Positions 16,590 through 24,539 of a stretch of 64,000 nt of DNA are shown one piece after another. Every line of letters begins with the position of its first letter. The stretch's first letter is position 1. Position numbers and translations under genes: made by a program. Source of the DNA: CAYSLU01 sp964431965 (lineage in GTDB: Bacteria > Verrucomicrobiota > Kiritimatiellia > CAIKKV01 > CAYSLU01); the NCBI GenBank assembly GCA_964431965.1, contig CAYSLU010000019.1, forward strand, positions 3,374 through 67,373, written 5' to 3'. Below the pieces are notes generated by a model. It did no database searches, had not been told where the DNA came from, and was given only the letters and a program-made list of their open reading frames with translations.

Positions 16590-19500
16590 CTACTTCGCCA
16601 TTCCGGCCAGCGCCTTGCGCGCCTCTTCGGCTTCCGGGAAGTCGGCCTTCAGATTCAGCGCCGCCTGCAGGTCGCGACGGGCTCCATCCCGATTGCCGGA
16701 CTTGAGTCGCGCCATGCCCAGGTAGAACCGAACGCGCGCGTCTGTACCCATGGCGGCCGAACTCTCCTCCAGCAGGCGGATGGCCCATTCGTTCTCCCCA
16801 CGCGCGTACACGATCCTCCCCAGCACGGCCGCCGCGCCGGGGTCAGCCGGCATCACGTCCCGGGCCTTCATCGCCAGCTTGAACGCCTCATCAAGGCTGC
16901 GTCGCTGATCGGCCAGGATCCCCGCCAGGTTGCGAGCGGCTGGCGCGAAGCCCGGCACGCGCCCGACGATATCGCGGTAGATGGCCTGGGCCTTGTCCGT
17001 CGCCGCCGCACGCTCATGCACCGCCGCGGTGGCCATGAGCGCCGCGACATCCTGCGGATCAGCCGCCAAGGCCGCACTCGCCGCATCCAGAGCGCCGACG
17101 GCGCCCGGGTCGCCCAGTACCCGCATCATATCGAGAAACCGCTCGGCGGCCGCCTGCTCTGGGAAGCGGCCTCCCGGCTTCAACGCCGAGCGGACGCCGC
17201 GCTCGGCGGCCGCCACATCCCCCATCATGAACCGGGCCAAGGCCAGGCGGTACTGGACCGTCGCGTTGGTCGGCGCCGCGGACGCGCTCTCGCCCAGAAG
17301 GCTGGCGGCCCACTTGTAGTCGCCGGTCCGGTAGGCCGCCCATCCCAGGAGCGCGGCGATCCGGGGATCGGTCGGCCGCGTCTCGCGCGCCTGCTTCGCC
17401 AGGGCCAAGGCGCCCCCCGCATCGCCGGCCTCCAGCCGAATCTCCGCGAGCGCGGTGATCGCCGGGACGTACTGGGGATTCGCGGCGACCGCCTTCTCGT
17501 AAAGCTCACGCGCCGCTCGCAACTCGCCGGCGCTGCGGTGGGCGGCGGCCGCCCGCACCAGAAGCGGCACGCTGTTCGGCGACTGAGCCAGAAGCGATTC
17601 GAGCTTCGCCAGATCCGCCTTGCCGACGGACGCGGCGTCGAGCTGCAGAATCGACCGCATCTCCTCCGCGCGCTCTCGCCCGGCAAACTTGGCGCTCCCC
17701 GAAAGCGCGCGATCAAGAGCCTTCCGGGCCGCCTCTTCGTCGCCCATCGCACTGTGGGCCATCCCCAGGTGGAACTGGATTTCGGACTGGTCGGGCAGCT
17801 TGTCGGCGCTCTCCTGAAGCAGGGTCAGGGCCCACTTCGGGTCGCCGCTCTGAAGAGCGATCCAGCCGAGGGTGTCGGCCGCATACGGATCGTTCGGCGC
17901 GAGCTCCCGCGCTCTCTTGGCGAGCTCGAATCCGCGCTCCCGCTTGCCCAGATACTCCGCGCAGATATAGGCGAGGTTATTGGCAGCCCCCGCGGCCTTC
18001 GGATTCACCTGCAGGATGCTCTCGAAGCGATCCGCCGCCTTGGCCCACTGCTCCTTCCGCTGGTACAGCATGCCCGCCATCATGAGCGCCGTGACATCCT
18101 TGGGCCGGACCTCCAGCCCCTTCTCAAGCTCCTGAAGCGCTTCGTCATCCCGGCCGGACGCCGCCAGGCAGTAGCTGAGCGCGATGTAGGCGCCCAAGTA
18201 GTCCGAATCGATCTCGATCGCCTTCTGGAGCGCCTCCTCCGCCTTCGCCCACTCCTTCCGGGACATGAGGATATTGCCCAGCAGATACCGGAGCGGCGCC
18301 GCGTCCGGCTGCTGCCCGATCCGCTTCAAGATCCGCTCCTGGGCCACCTCGAACCGTCCGGCCGCCAGATCGATCGCAACCAGCTGGATCAGGGGCTCAT
18401 AGAACGTCGGGGCCATCTGAAGCGCAGCGGAAAAGCACTGGACCGCTTCATCGATCTTGCCCTGCTGACGCAACGCCATCCCAAGGAGATGCAGGGGCTG
18501 CGGGGCCTTGGGAGCCAGTTCCACGACTTTCCGGAACTCGGCCACAGCGCTCTCGGGTGCCCCCTGCATGCGGTACGCGCTGCCGAGCAGCACGCGGGCA
18601 CGAATCTGGCTCGGATCCCGCTCGACCAGCTTGCGCATGCTCTCGATCCCGGAATCGACATTGCCCGCCCGCAGGTTGAGCTCCGCCAGCAGGTACTGGG
18701 CGTCGATGTTGTCGGGTTCGAAGCCGACGGCGATCTTCATCTCGTCCAGAGCCTTCCGGAGCTCGCCGTCTGCCACGAGGGCTCCCGCCAGCTGGAGGCG
18801 GATCTGGATGGCGCGGGGATAAGTGGCCAGCAGTTTTCGGCAGTCATCGATCACGTCCTTGGTCTGCCCCTTTATGATCTTCAGACGGCCCCGGAGGAGG
18901 ATGGCCTGGATGTATTCGGGCTCCGCCTTCAGGATGCGGTCTACAATCCGCGCGCAGGCATCATGCTCGCCCTTGGCGAAGTTCAGCTCGGCAAGCGCGT
19001 ACCATCCGGGAAGGAATTCGGGCGTGCTGGCGGTCAACCCCTCCAGAATCTTCCGGCCGTCCTCGATCTTTCCGGTTCGAATCCGGTAGTCCGCCAGCTT
19101 CAGCCGGATCGCCGAATTCGTCGGCGACGCATCGGACGCCGCCTGGTAGGAGAGGCCCGCCTTCTCGACCTCGCCCTTGAGCATCAGGAAGTCCGCGAAT
19201 GCCACATGCGTCTCACCGGCCTTCGGGTCCAGCTGCACGGCCTTCTCGAATGCCTGGCCGGCGCCCGCGAGGTCCTGCTTCTGGAGCAGGAGCGCCCCCA
19301 TCGCCAGCTGAAACCGCGCGTGCGAGCCGAACTGCGAGTCGAGCGACTTCAGCCGTCGGATCCCCTCGTCCGCCCGCTTGGGGTTGCAGCATGCACCGGC
19401 CCACAGCATGAGCGCATCGAAGTTCCCGGGCTCCTTAGCCAGCACGAACTCGATCTCTTTCCGGGCCTCCTCCGAGTTTCCAGTCACCAGGTAGAGCGCC

Positions 19501-19820
19501 CCCAGCTTCATGCGCAGATCGAGGTTGTTCGGCTCTCCGTCCCGAGCCATGACGAGCAGCGGGTACGCCTGCCGAACGTTGCGCAGGCTGTAGTAAGCCA
19601 GCCCCAGCTGCCGGATCGCCGGGCGGTTCGTCGGGGCCAACCGCAGCACATTCGCGTACTCGATCACGGCGGAGCGGTAGTTCCCCTTCGCGAAATACCG
19701 GTCGCCTTTCGCCATATGACGGGCTTGGGTGGCCTCACGGGTGCACCCGCACGTCATCGCAACAAGCATCCCCAGCACCAGAATGTGTGCGCCCCGATAC
19801 TTGATCATAGTCTTGTGCAT
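16590..19820 (-). CDS. prsT: PEP-CTERM-system TPR-repeat lipoprotein (PrsT-like)
   Basis: A 1076-residue protein. ATG 19820 was chosen because GAGGAGGG precedes it and a lipoprotein-type signal follows (hydrophobic stretch ending AMTCGC; Cys24 or Cys26 would be lipidated). The rest is a continuous chain of tetratricopeptide repeats of about 34 residues, beginning DRYFAKGNYRSAVIEYANVL. Length, lipid anchor and position beside an exosortase match the TPR lipoprotein family found only with PEP-CTERM systems. It is probably a periplasmic-side scaffold for export of surface polysaccharide or sorted proteins. It lies 50 bases after xrtC in the same direction. Confidence 0.85.
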   Translation of the reverse strand: MHKTMIKYRGAHILVLGMLVAMTCGCTREATQARHMAKGDRYFAKGNYRSAVIEYANVLRLAPTNRPAIRQLGLAYYSLRNVRQAYPLLVMARDGEPNNLDLRMKLGALYLVTGNSEEARKEIEFVLAKEPGNFDALMLWAGACCNPKRADEGIRRLKSLDSQFGSHARFQLAMGALLLQKQDLAGAGQAFEKAVQLDPKAGETHVAFADFLMLKGEVEKAGLSYQAASDASPTNSAIRLKLADYRIRTGKIEDGRKILEGLTASTPEFLPGWYALAELNFAKGEHDACARIVDRILKAEPEYIQAILLRGRLKIIKGQTKDVIDDCRKLLATYPRAIQIRLQLAGALVADGELRKALDEMKIAVGFEPDNIDAQYLLAELNLRAGNVDSGIESMRKLVERDPSQIRARVLLGSAYRMQGAPESAVAEFRKVVELAPKAPQPLHLLGMALRQQGKIDEAVQCFSAALQMAPTFYEPLIQLVAIDLAAGRFEVAQERILKRIGQQPDAAPLRYLLGNILMSRKEWAKAEEALQKAIEIDSDYLGAYIALSYCLAASGRDDEALQELEKGLEVRPKDVTALMMAGMLYQRKEQWAKAADRFESILQVNPKAAGAANNLAYICAEYLGKRERGFELAKRARELAPNDPYAADTLGWIALQSGDPKWALTLLQESADKLPDQSEIQFHLGMAHSAMGDEEAARKALDRALSGSAKFAGRERAEEMRSILQLDAASVGKADLAKLESLLAQSPNSVPLLVRAAAAHRSAGELRAARELYEKAVAANPQYVPAITALAEIRLEAGDAGGALALAKQARETRPTDPRIAALLGWAAYRTGDYKWAASLLGESASAAPTNATVQYRLALARFMMGDVAAAERGVRSALKPGGRFPEQAAAERFLDMMRVLGDPGAVGALDAASAALAADPQDVAALMATAAVHERAAATDKAQAIYRDIVGRVPGFAPAARNLAGILADQRRSLDEAFKLAMKARDVMPADPGAAAVLGRIVYARGENEWAIRLLEESSAAMGTDARVRFYLGMARLKSGNRDGARRDLQAALNLKADFPEAEEARKALAGMAK

Positions 19821-19870
19821 GTCCAATCCCTCCTCGAAACCCTCCGCACTCCCCCGTCCAGGCCGATTCT

Positions 19871-20791
19871 TCATGGCCCCGCACCTGCGGAATCTCGGTC
19901 CGACCGGCGGTTGACGCCGGTCCGGGTCTCCCCTCGCCGAAGCGCCAGCAGGACTCCAAACAACACCGCCAGCGATAGAACGAAGAAGATGGGTCCCCCT
20001 TGGTGGTGCAGGGGGCCATCGATGATCCCCGGGTCCACCTTCTCCGTGAGCGTCGAGATCACCGTCACGCGGAAGCCGTTCCGCAGCACGCCGATGGGCA
20101 GGATCGACAAGACCAGAGCCAGACGTCGCCATGGGGATGCCAGGAACAGATGGCTGGCCAGCAGGCCGGTGATGATCAGAACCAGGCTGGAGTGAATGCC
20201 GCTGCACTCCTCGGCCACCTCCACGACAAGCGTGGGGAAACGGAACGTCAATCCCTCGCGGTACATCGGAAGGTCGACCAGCCGCAGCATCATATACGCC
20301 GCGTCCGCCGACCATTCCTGGAGCCACACGCTGAACCCGCGCAGGAAGCTCGTCGGCAGGGGAACCATGAAGAGGAGCATGAACAGCGGAAACCAGAACG
20401 CCCGAAGTCCGGGCACACCAAAAGCCAGCGCGGAGATGCCCGCGGTGCCGAGGACGAAGGCCAGGATCAAGGGGCTCAAGACGTCATTGATCCTGGTGGC
20501 CGACGCGAGATGCGACGCCGTCTGGCTGTACAGGAGCGCACCCGCGGCAGCAACCGCCAACCCTGTCCCCCAACCCCAGGCCGGCGGGCCAGCGGCCAGG
20601 AGCCTCCGATCACGAGCCGCCAGCCATGCCGAGATGAACGGGATGAGCAGGATGTAGGACTGCAGGTTCGAAGCCAAGGCAAAGCGAGCCACTTCCGCCA
20701 GTGGAACCGCGAACACAATAATCCACAGAATTTCCAGCGTGGCAAACCGCCGGATCGCGCTTCGACTGGCTCTGCCGGCATCATCCCCCAT
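19871..20791 (-). CDS. xrtC: Exosortase, probably XrtC-type (VPDSG-CTERM specific)
   Basis: A 306-residue protein with about eight membrane helices. ATG 20791 is preceded by GGGGAGT; the 41 upstream in-frame residues are hydrophilic and unlikely. Exosortase active-site residues are present: Cys196 in EECSGIHSS, Arg241 in RNGFR and His262/263 in HHQGG. Exosortases are cysteine transpeptidase-like membrane enzymes that cut C-terminal sorting signals. The two neighbouring proteins end in VPD-x-x-ATVALLG tails, the VPDSG class, whose partner is exosortase C. There is no fused EpsI domain as in XrtA. The subtype is inferred from the substrate tails. Confidence 0.85.
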   Translation of the reverse strand: MGDDAGRASRSAIRRFATLEILWIIVFAVPLAEVARFALASNLQSYILLIPFISAWLAARDRRLLAAGPPAWGWGTGLAVAAAGALLYSQTASHLASATRINDVLSPLILAFVLGTAGISALAFGVPGLRAFWFPLFMLLFMVPLPTSFLRGFSVWLQEWSADAAYMMLRLVDLPMYREGLTFRFPTLVVEVAEECSGIHSSLVLIITGLLASHLFLASPWRRLALVLSILPIGVLRNGFRVTVISTLTEKVDPGIIDGPLHHQGGPIFFVLSLAVLFGVLLALRRGETRTGVNRRSDRDSAGAGP

Positions 20792-20808
20792 CAACTGGAC
20801 TCCCCGGA

Positions 20809-20825
20809 TGCAACGACCGTGGCAG
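20809..20825 (-). promoter_or_regulatory. Sigma-54-like site upstream of xrtC
   Basis: On the minus strand CTGCCACGGTCGTTGCA matches YTGGCACGRNNNTTGCW at every position except one G of the -24 GG. The predicted start (about 20798) would leave only about 7 bases before the chosen ATG and cut into its ribosome site, which argues against it unless the start is used leaderless. It is kept because a copy of the regulon motif lies just upstream. Confidence 0.3.
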
Positions 20826-20870
20826 CGGTCCGAACGCTCGACACCTGTCGGTGCCCCATCGACCGCGCCC

Positions 20871-20890
20871 ATAAGGTCGATACGACGTTT
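20871..20890 (-). promoter_or_regulatory. Upstream motif shared with VPDSG genes (candidate PrsR site)
   Basis: Minus-strand AAACGTCGTATCGACCTTAT agrees with the motif before the first VPDSG gene (AAACGTCGGATCGGTTTACA) at 12 of the first 13 positions. It is 46-60 bases before the sigma-54-like site of xrtC. Confidence 0.35.
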
Positions 20891-20975
20891 ACACGAACGA
20901 GCAGTCTCCTGCAAGCGCCGCGATGGGCCGTATCGATGGGCTGCCCTTGCACCGGCATGTTACGTCCAAACGAAA

Positions 20976-21006
20976 AGGCGCCCACCGGACCGTCCGGTGG
21001 GCGCCT
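20976..21006 (-). terminator. Intrinsic terminator after the first VPDSG-CTERM gene
   Basis: A perfect inverted repeat, arms AGGCGCCCACCGGAC and GTCCGGTGGGCGCCT with one central base, is followed on the minus strand by TTTT. It begins 24 bases after the stop of the gene ending at 21030. It separates that gene from xrtC. Confidence 0.85.
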
Positions 21007-21029
21007 CGTGCGATCATCTGCAATCAGAC

Positions 21030-21740
21030 TTACCGGCTCTTCCGGCCAACCAAGCCCATGCCCATCAGAGCCATGCCGAGCAGCGCAACCGTCGCTCCCG
21101 CGTCGGGAAGAACTTGGGTCGGGTCACGGGTCATCACGAGCTGGGACTGATAGTTCCGGTCCTGCCCGTTCACGGTCAGCGTCAGGTTCAGCACCTGCAC
21201 AGCGCCGACCGTGTCATCGGCCTGAGCCAAGCCAAGGCTGGCGAACTGCTTCCCCGCCCCGACCAAGCTGTTGTAGAAGATGTTGCCGGCGGATATGGAA
21301 TTGATCTCCTGCTCCAAGTACCAGATGCACTCCTGCAGAGCGGCAGCCGAAGCGCCCCGGCCAACACCGTAGTTGTAGATCCCGAGCGTGCCGGCCGCAA
21401 ACCTCGTGTAGAGCCACGCCGTACCCGCAGACACCGGATCCGGATTCCCGCCGGCATTGCCGCCCGCGATCGCCCCGGCGCCGACCGTATAGTCGTAGAC
21501 GCCCGGAAGCGAGACGGTCTCAGGCACCTCAAGGCAGAATGACTCGAAGCCTTGATTGACCGTCGCCAACGCATTGTAGTAGGTCTCGTAGCCGGTTCCC
21601 GCGATGTTGAACTCACCGCCGTTGCCGGAGAAGTACCCCGGGACTCGGTCGATCGTCAGCGTCACGGCCTTCGCGCTCGGAGCCGCCGCCAGTCCCGCCA
21701 CCAACACTGCCGCCGCCAACCCTGCCAGTTTCCTGTTCAT
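21030..21740 (-). CDS. VPDSG-CTERM surface protein 1 with thioester-domain-like motifs
   Basis: A 236-residue exported protein. ATG 21740 is preceded by GGGAGG, with a signal peptide ending near PSAKA (residue 25). The body contains FESFCLE (Cys69), GTAWLYTRFAAGTL and LQECIWYLEQE (Gln136, Trp140). A Cys early and Gln-x-x-Ile-Trp later are the pair that form the internal thioester in TED-domain adhesins. The C-terminus is a sorting signal: LPDAGATVALLGMALMG, then GRKSR. The exosortase 239 bases downstream should cleave it. It is a tandem paralogue of the next gene, and each has its own sigma-54 promoter and terminator. Confidence 0.85.
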   Translation of the reverse strand: MNRKLAGLAAAVLVAGLAAAPSAKAVTLTIDRVPGYFSGNGGEFNIAGTGYETYYNALATVNQGFESFCLEVPETVSLPGVYDYTVGAGAIAGGNAGGNPDPVSAGTAWLYTRFAAGTLGIYNYGVGRGASAAALQECIWYLEQEINSISAGNIFYNSLVGAGKQFASLGLAQADDTVGAVQVLNLTLTVNGQDRNYQSQLVMTRDPTQVLPDAGATVALLGMALMGMGLVGRKSR

Positions 21741-21794
21741 CGCTGACCTCCCTATCGTCTGATGGTTTCTTCTGCAATTCACGGAAGTGTATTT

Positions 21795-21810
21795 AGCACT
21801 CGGTGTGCCA
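21795..21810 (-). promoter_or_regulatory. Sigma-54 promoter of VPDSG-CTERM gene 1
   Basis: Minus-strand TGGCACACCGAGTGCT has the GG/GC pair 10 bases apart and most -24/-12 consensus bases. Predicted transcription starts near 21784, giving a leader of about 44 bases, similar to the paralogue. Confidence 0.7.
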
Positions 21811-21908
21811 ATTCGGTACGCCCAGACGCCTTCGTTCTCAACAGACTGAATTCCAGCATGTTGCGAGAAGACGGGATTATTCGGTTTTTTCTACGTCAGG
21901 CCGGATAC

Positions 21909-21928
21909 TGTAAACCGATCCGACGTTT
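21909..21928 (-). promoter_or_regulatory. Conserved upstream motif, candidate enhancer site for PrsR (gene 1)
   Basis: Minus-strand AAACGTCGGATCGGTTTACA; 17 of its last 19 bases are identical to the site before gene 2. It is about 100 bases upstream of the -24 box, a usual distance for sigma-54 activators. The surrounding spacer 21741-22018 is otherwise poorly conserved. Confidence 0.55.
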
Positions 21929-21966
21929 CAGCCTTCTGACGGGGGGAGAACCACCTTAAAACAGAG

Positions 21967-21993
21967 GCGCCCACCGGACAATCCGGTGGGCGC
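21967..21993 (-). terminator. Intrinsic terminator after the second VPDSG-CTERM gene
   Basis: GCGCCCACCGGA and TCCGGTGGGCGC form a perfect 12-bp stem with a CAA loop; on the minus strand TCTGTTTT follows closely. The stem sequence is the same as that of the terminator at 20976-21006, so gene and terminator were probably duplicated together. Confidence 0.8.
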
Positions 21994-22018
21994 TTGGTCG
22001 CAGCCGTCTTGAGTTGTC

Positions 22019-22738
22019 TTACCGGCTCTTCCGCCCGAAGAAGCCGATGCCCGTCAGTGCCAGACCGAGCAGCGCAACCGTCGCCGCCGCATCCGGGACG
22101 CGGGTCGGGGGGCCGGTGAACACGAGCTGGGACTGACGCTGAACAACCTGCCCGTTCACATTCTGCGTCAGGTTCAGCACCTTGACCGAGCCGACGGTGT
22201 CGTTTGCACGAGCCGCCGCCAGACTTCCGCCGAAGTGCGTCAACACCGCCGAGTAGAACGTGTTGCCACCGATGGAAGTAAGCTCCTGCTCCAGAAACCA
22301 GATGCAGTCCTGCAGGAGGCCCGCGGAGGCATTCCGGCCGCTACCGGGCGTGTAGTTGTAACCCGCCAGCGTTCCGGCCGCGAACTGCGTGTAGATCCAC
22401 GCCGTTCCGGCAGACACCGGATCCGGATTCCCGCCGCCGTAGCCGCCCGCGATCGCCCCGGAGCCGACCGTGTAGTCGTAGACAGCCGGTATCGAGACCG
22501 CCTCAGGCTCCTCGATGCAGAACGACTCGAAACCGGTGACGTTGTACCGGTTAACCGCCGTCGCAGCCGCATTGTAGTACGTCTCGAAGCCGGTGCCTGC
22601 AATCGTGAACTCACCGCCGCTGCCCGTGAAGTGCCCGGACACCCGGTCAATCGTCAGCGACAGCGCCTTCGCGCTCGGAACGGCCGCCAACCCAACCACC
22701 ATCGCCGCTGCTGCCAGTCCTGCCAGTCTCTTATTCAT
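22019..22738 (-). CDS. VPDSG-CTERM surface protein 2 with thioester-domain-like motifs
   Basis: A 239-residue paralogue of the preceding protein. AGGAAGG precedes ATG 22738, and the signal peptide ends at PSAKA. Cys74 (FESFCIE) and Gln143/Trp147 (LQDCIWFLEQE) reproduce the thioester-type pair, as does the block SAGTAWIYTQFAAGTLAGYN. The C-terminal sorting signal is VPDAAATVALLGLALTG, then GRKSR. Similar length and domain structure with differing interior sequence suggest an old duplication under selection. The product is expected on the cell surface after exosortase processing. Confidence 0.86.
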   Translation of the reverse strand: MNKRLAGLAAAAMVVGLAAVPSAKALSLTIDRVSGHFTGSGGEFTIAGTGFETYYNAAATAVNRYNVTGFESFCIEEPEAVSIPAVYDYTVGSGAIAGGYGGGNPDPVSAGTAWIYTQFAAGTLAGYNYTPGSGRNASAGLLQDCIWFLEQELTSIGGNTFYSAVLTHFGGSLAAARANDTVGSVKVLNLTQNVNGQVVQRQSQLVFTGPPTRVPDAAATVALLGLALTGIGFFGRKSR

Positions 22739-22797
22739 TTTCAGCCTTCCTCTCGTCGTCTCAGTTGATCTGCTGCGAACTTGATGAAATAGAGATT

Positions 22798-22813
22798 AGC
22801 AACATGCGTGCCA
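22798..22813 (-). promoter_or_regulatory. Sigma-54 promoter of VPDSG-CTERM gene 2
   Basis: Minus-strand TGGCACGCATGTTGCT matches the consensus TGGCACGNNNNTTGCW at every defined position. The predicted start is near 22787, about 50 bases before the ATG. This is the clearest promoter in the window. Confidence 0.85.
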
Positions 22814-22921
22814 AGCGAGACCATGAACAGAGAGGATAAAAATAAAACGTTCACTGGCAATCAGTTGCGATAATCTCTGTTTTACCAAAAATGAATATCG
22901 AACGCGGATCAAACGTCCAAG

Positions 22922-22941
22922 TGTAAGCAGATCCGACGTTC
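22922..22941 (-). promoter_or_regulatory. Conserved upstream motif, candidate enhancer site for PrsR (gene 2)
   Basis: Minus-strand GAACGTCGGATCTGCTTACA, about 110 bases before the -24 box. A weaker related segment (GGACGTTTGATCC) lies next to it, so two protomers or dimers might bind side by side. Confidence 0.55.
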
Positions 22942-23050
22942 GGGCGGGCGATCCGGGTTCGGAGTGGTGCACAGGCGGGGGCAGAGTCGCTGCGCCAGCG
23001 GCATCCAGCGCTCCGGCGTGCCGACTCGGAAAGAGGCGTGCAGGACGATG

Positions 23051-23123
23051 GTCATCCTGAGCTGAGCGATGGATCTCGTGCCGTGCGATCAGACCCGGGA
23101 TTTCTTGCTCCGCCCTGAATGAC
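23051..23123. repeat. Dispersed imperfect palindrome (GTCATCCTGAG type)
   Basis: The left arm begins GTCATCCTGAGCTGAGCGA and the right arm ends GCTCCGCCCTGAATGAC, so both ends read GTCAT-C-G-GC-GAGC on opposite strands, with GGATCTC and CCGGGATTTC inside. Degenerate palindromes of this type occur in many soil and sediment bacteria. It occupies the spacer between prsR and VPDSG gene 2; nothing else is seen in 22942-23165. Confidence 0.55.
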
Positions 23124-23165
23124 AAGCAGTTACGCGTATTGCGTAATCACTGGCGAGTCAGCACA

Positions 23166-24539
23166 CTAGGCCGGACTCGGGTGGTGTCCGTCGTCGCGCC
23201 GCAAGCCGAGCTTGTCCATCAGCTCGTAGAGCGTCGGGCGGCTGATGCCCAGCTCCTCGGCGGCAGCCGTGATCTTGCCTTTGTGGCGGGACAAGGCCCG
23301 CTGGACGAGGTCGCGCTCGAGCGCCTCGCGGGCTTCCTTCAGACTGGTGCCGTGATACCCGCCCGACGACTCCAGCTCCAGATCGGCGGGAAGCACCTGC
23401 CGGCCGTCAGCCATGATGACCGCCCGCTTGATCCGGTTCTCCAGCTCCCGGACGTTGCCGGGCCAGTTGTACAGCTCGATGGCCTGAGCCGCCTGGCGCG
23501 AGAACCCGCTCAATGACTTGCCGTGCTCCTTGGCGAACCGAGTCAGAAACGCCTTGGCGAGCATCACGACGTCGCCCGCCCGCTCCCGCAGCGGCGGCAT
23601 GCGGAGGGTGATGACGGCCAGCCGGTAGTAGAGATCCTCCCGGAACTTCCCGTCCGCCATGCCCTGCTTGATGTTCGCGTTCGTGGCCGCAATGACACGC
23701 GTATCCACCTCGATCTCGGCGCGCCCCCCCACCCGCGTGATCCGCTGGTCCTGGAGGAACCGCAGCAGCTTCACCTGGATCGGCAGGGGGAGCTCCCCGA
23801 TCTCGTCCAGCAGCAGGGTTCCGCCCGCGGCGGTCTCGATCCGCCCCTTCCGCTGCATGTGCGCGCCCGTGAAGGACCCCTTCTCATGGCCGAATAGCTC
23901 GCTCTCCAGCAGCGTCTCGGGAATGGCGCTGCAGTTGATCGCCACAAACGGCCCGGCCCGCCGGTTGCTTTGCCGGTGGATCGCCAGGGCCGCCATCTCC
24001 TTGCCGGTCCCGCTCTCCCCGAGGATCAGGACCGGCGCGTCCGTCCCCGCGAGCTTCCGGATGGATGCGAACAGGTCCTGCATCTGCGGGCTCGATCCCA
24101 GCATCCCCTCGAACCCGTCCTCCCGCATCCGGCCCTGCACGGCGCGGTACTCACGCTCCAGGTCGGCCACGTAGTAGGCGCGCTTCAGGATCACCTTCAG
24201 CTCGTCGGTGTCGATGGGCTTGTTCATGAAGTCGTACGCCCCCTCGCCCACCGCCCGCAGCGCGTTCTCCTTCTCTCCCTGGCCCGTGATCACAATGACC
24301 TTGACCGCGCGGCTGCGGCCCACCAGCTCCGCCAGCACCAGGAATCCCTCGTCGGGGTCGCTCGGCCGGGGCGGGAGCCCGAGGTCCAGCAGGACGACCG
24401 CCGGCTCGATCAGCGCGAACTCGCTGATCGCAGACAGCCGGTCGCCGGCCAGCACCACCTCGTAGTCGTCCGCCAGCGCCCACTTCATCTGCGTGCGGAT
24501 GTCTTCGTCGTCGTCCACGATCAGTAGCTTCGGCTTCAC
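23166..24539 (-). CDS. prsR: PEP-CTERM-system sigma-54 response regulator PrsR
   Basis: A 457-residue protein: a receiver domain with Asp9/10 and phospho-acceptor Asp52 (VVLLDLGLP), a sigma-54 AAA+ domain with Walker A GESGTGK (174-180), GSFTGA in place of the usual GAFTGA, and a C-terminal Fis-type helix-turn-helix (KITAAAEELGISRPTLYELM). The GTG start at 24539 overlaps the prsK stop as GTGA, better than an ATG at 24566. It should activate sigma-54 promoters when phosphorylated by PrsK. Sites of that type precede the two VPDSG genes immediately downstream. Confidence 0.9.
   Translation of the reverse strand: MKPKLLIVDDDEDIRTQMKWALADDYEVVLAGDRLSAISEFALIEPAVVLLDLGLPPRPSDPDEGFLVLAELVGRSRAVKVIVITGQGEKENALRAVGEGAYDFMNKPIDTDELKVILKRAYYVADLEREYRAVQGRMREDGFEGMLGSSPQMQDLFASIRKLAGTDAPVLILGESGTGKEMAALAIHRQSNRRAGPFVAINCSAIPETLLESELFGHEKGSFTGAHMQRKGRIETAAGGTLLLDEIGELPLPIQVKLLRFLQDQRITRVGGRAEIEVDTRVIAATNANIKQGMADGKFREDLYYRLAVITLRMPPLRERAGDVVMLAKAFLTRFAKEHGKSLSGFSRQAAQAIELYNWPGNVRELENRIKRAVIMADGRQVLPADLELESSGGYHGTSLKEAREALERDLVQRALSRHKGKITAAAEELGISRPTLYELMDKLGLRRDDGHHPSPA

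Noticed and set aside
17016..20195. A very long plus-strand open frame opposite the TPR lipoprotein gene
   Set aside because: It is antisense to a clear TPR protein and its composition (Arg, His, Gln, Leu-rich without domains) is what GC-rich third positions produce on the opposite strand.
19871..20914. The longer exosortase start at 20914
   Set aside because: The extra 41 residues are polar and lack a ribosome site, whereas GGGGAGT lies before ATG 20791.
22855..22868. A second sigma-54-like site (TGGCAATCAGTTGC)
   Set aside because: The GG to GC spacing is 9 rather than 10 bases and it points away from the VPDSG gene.
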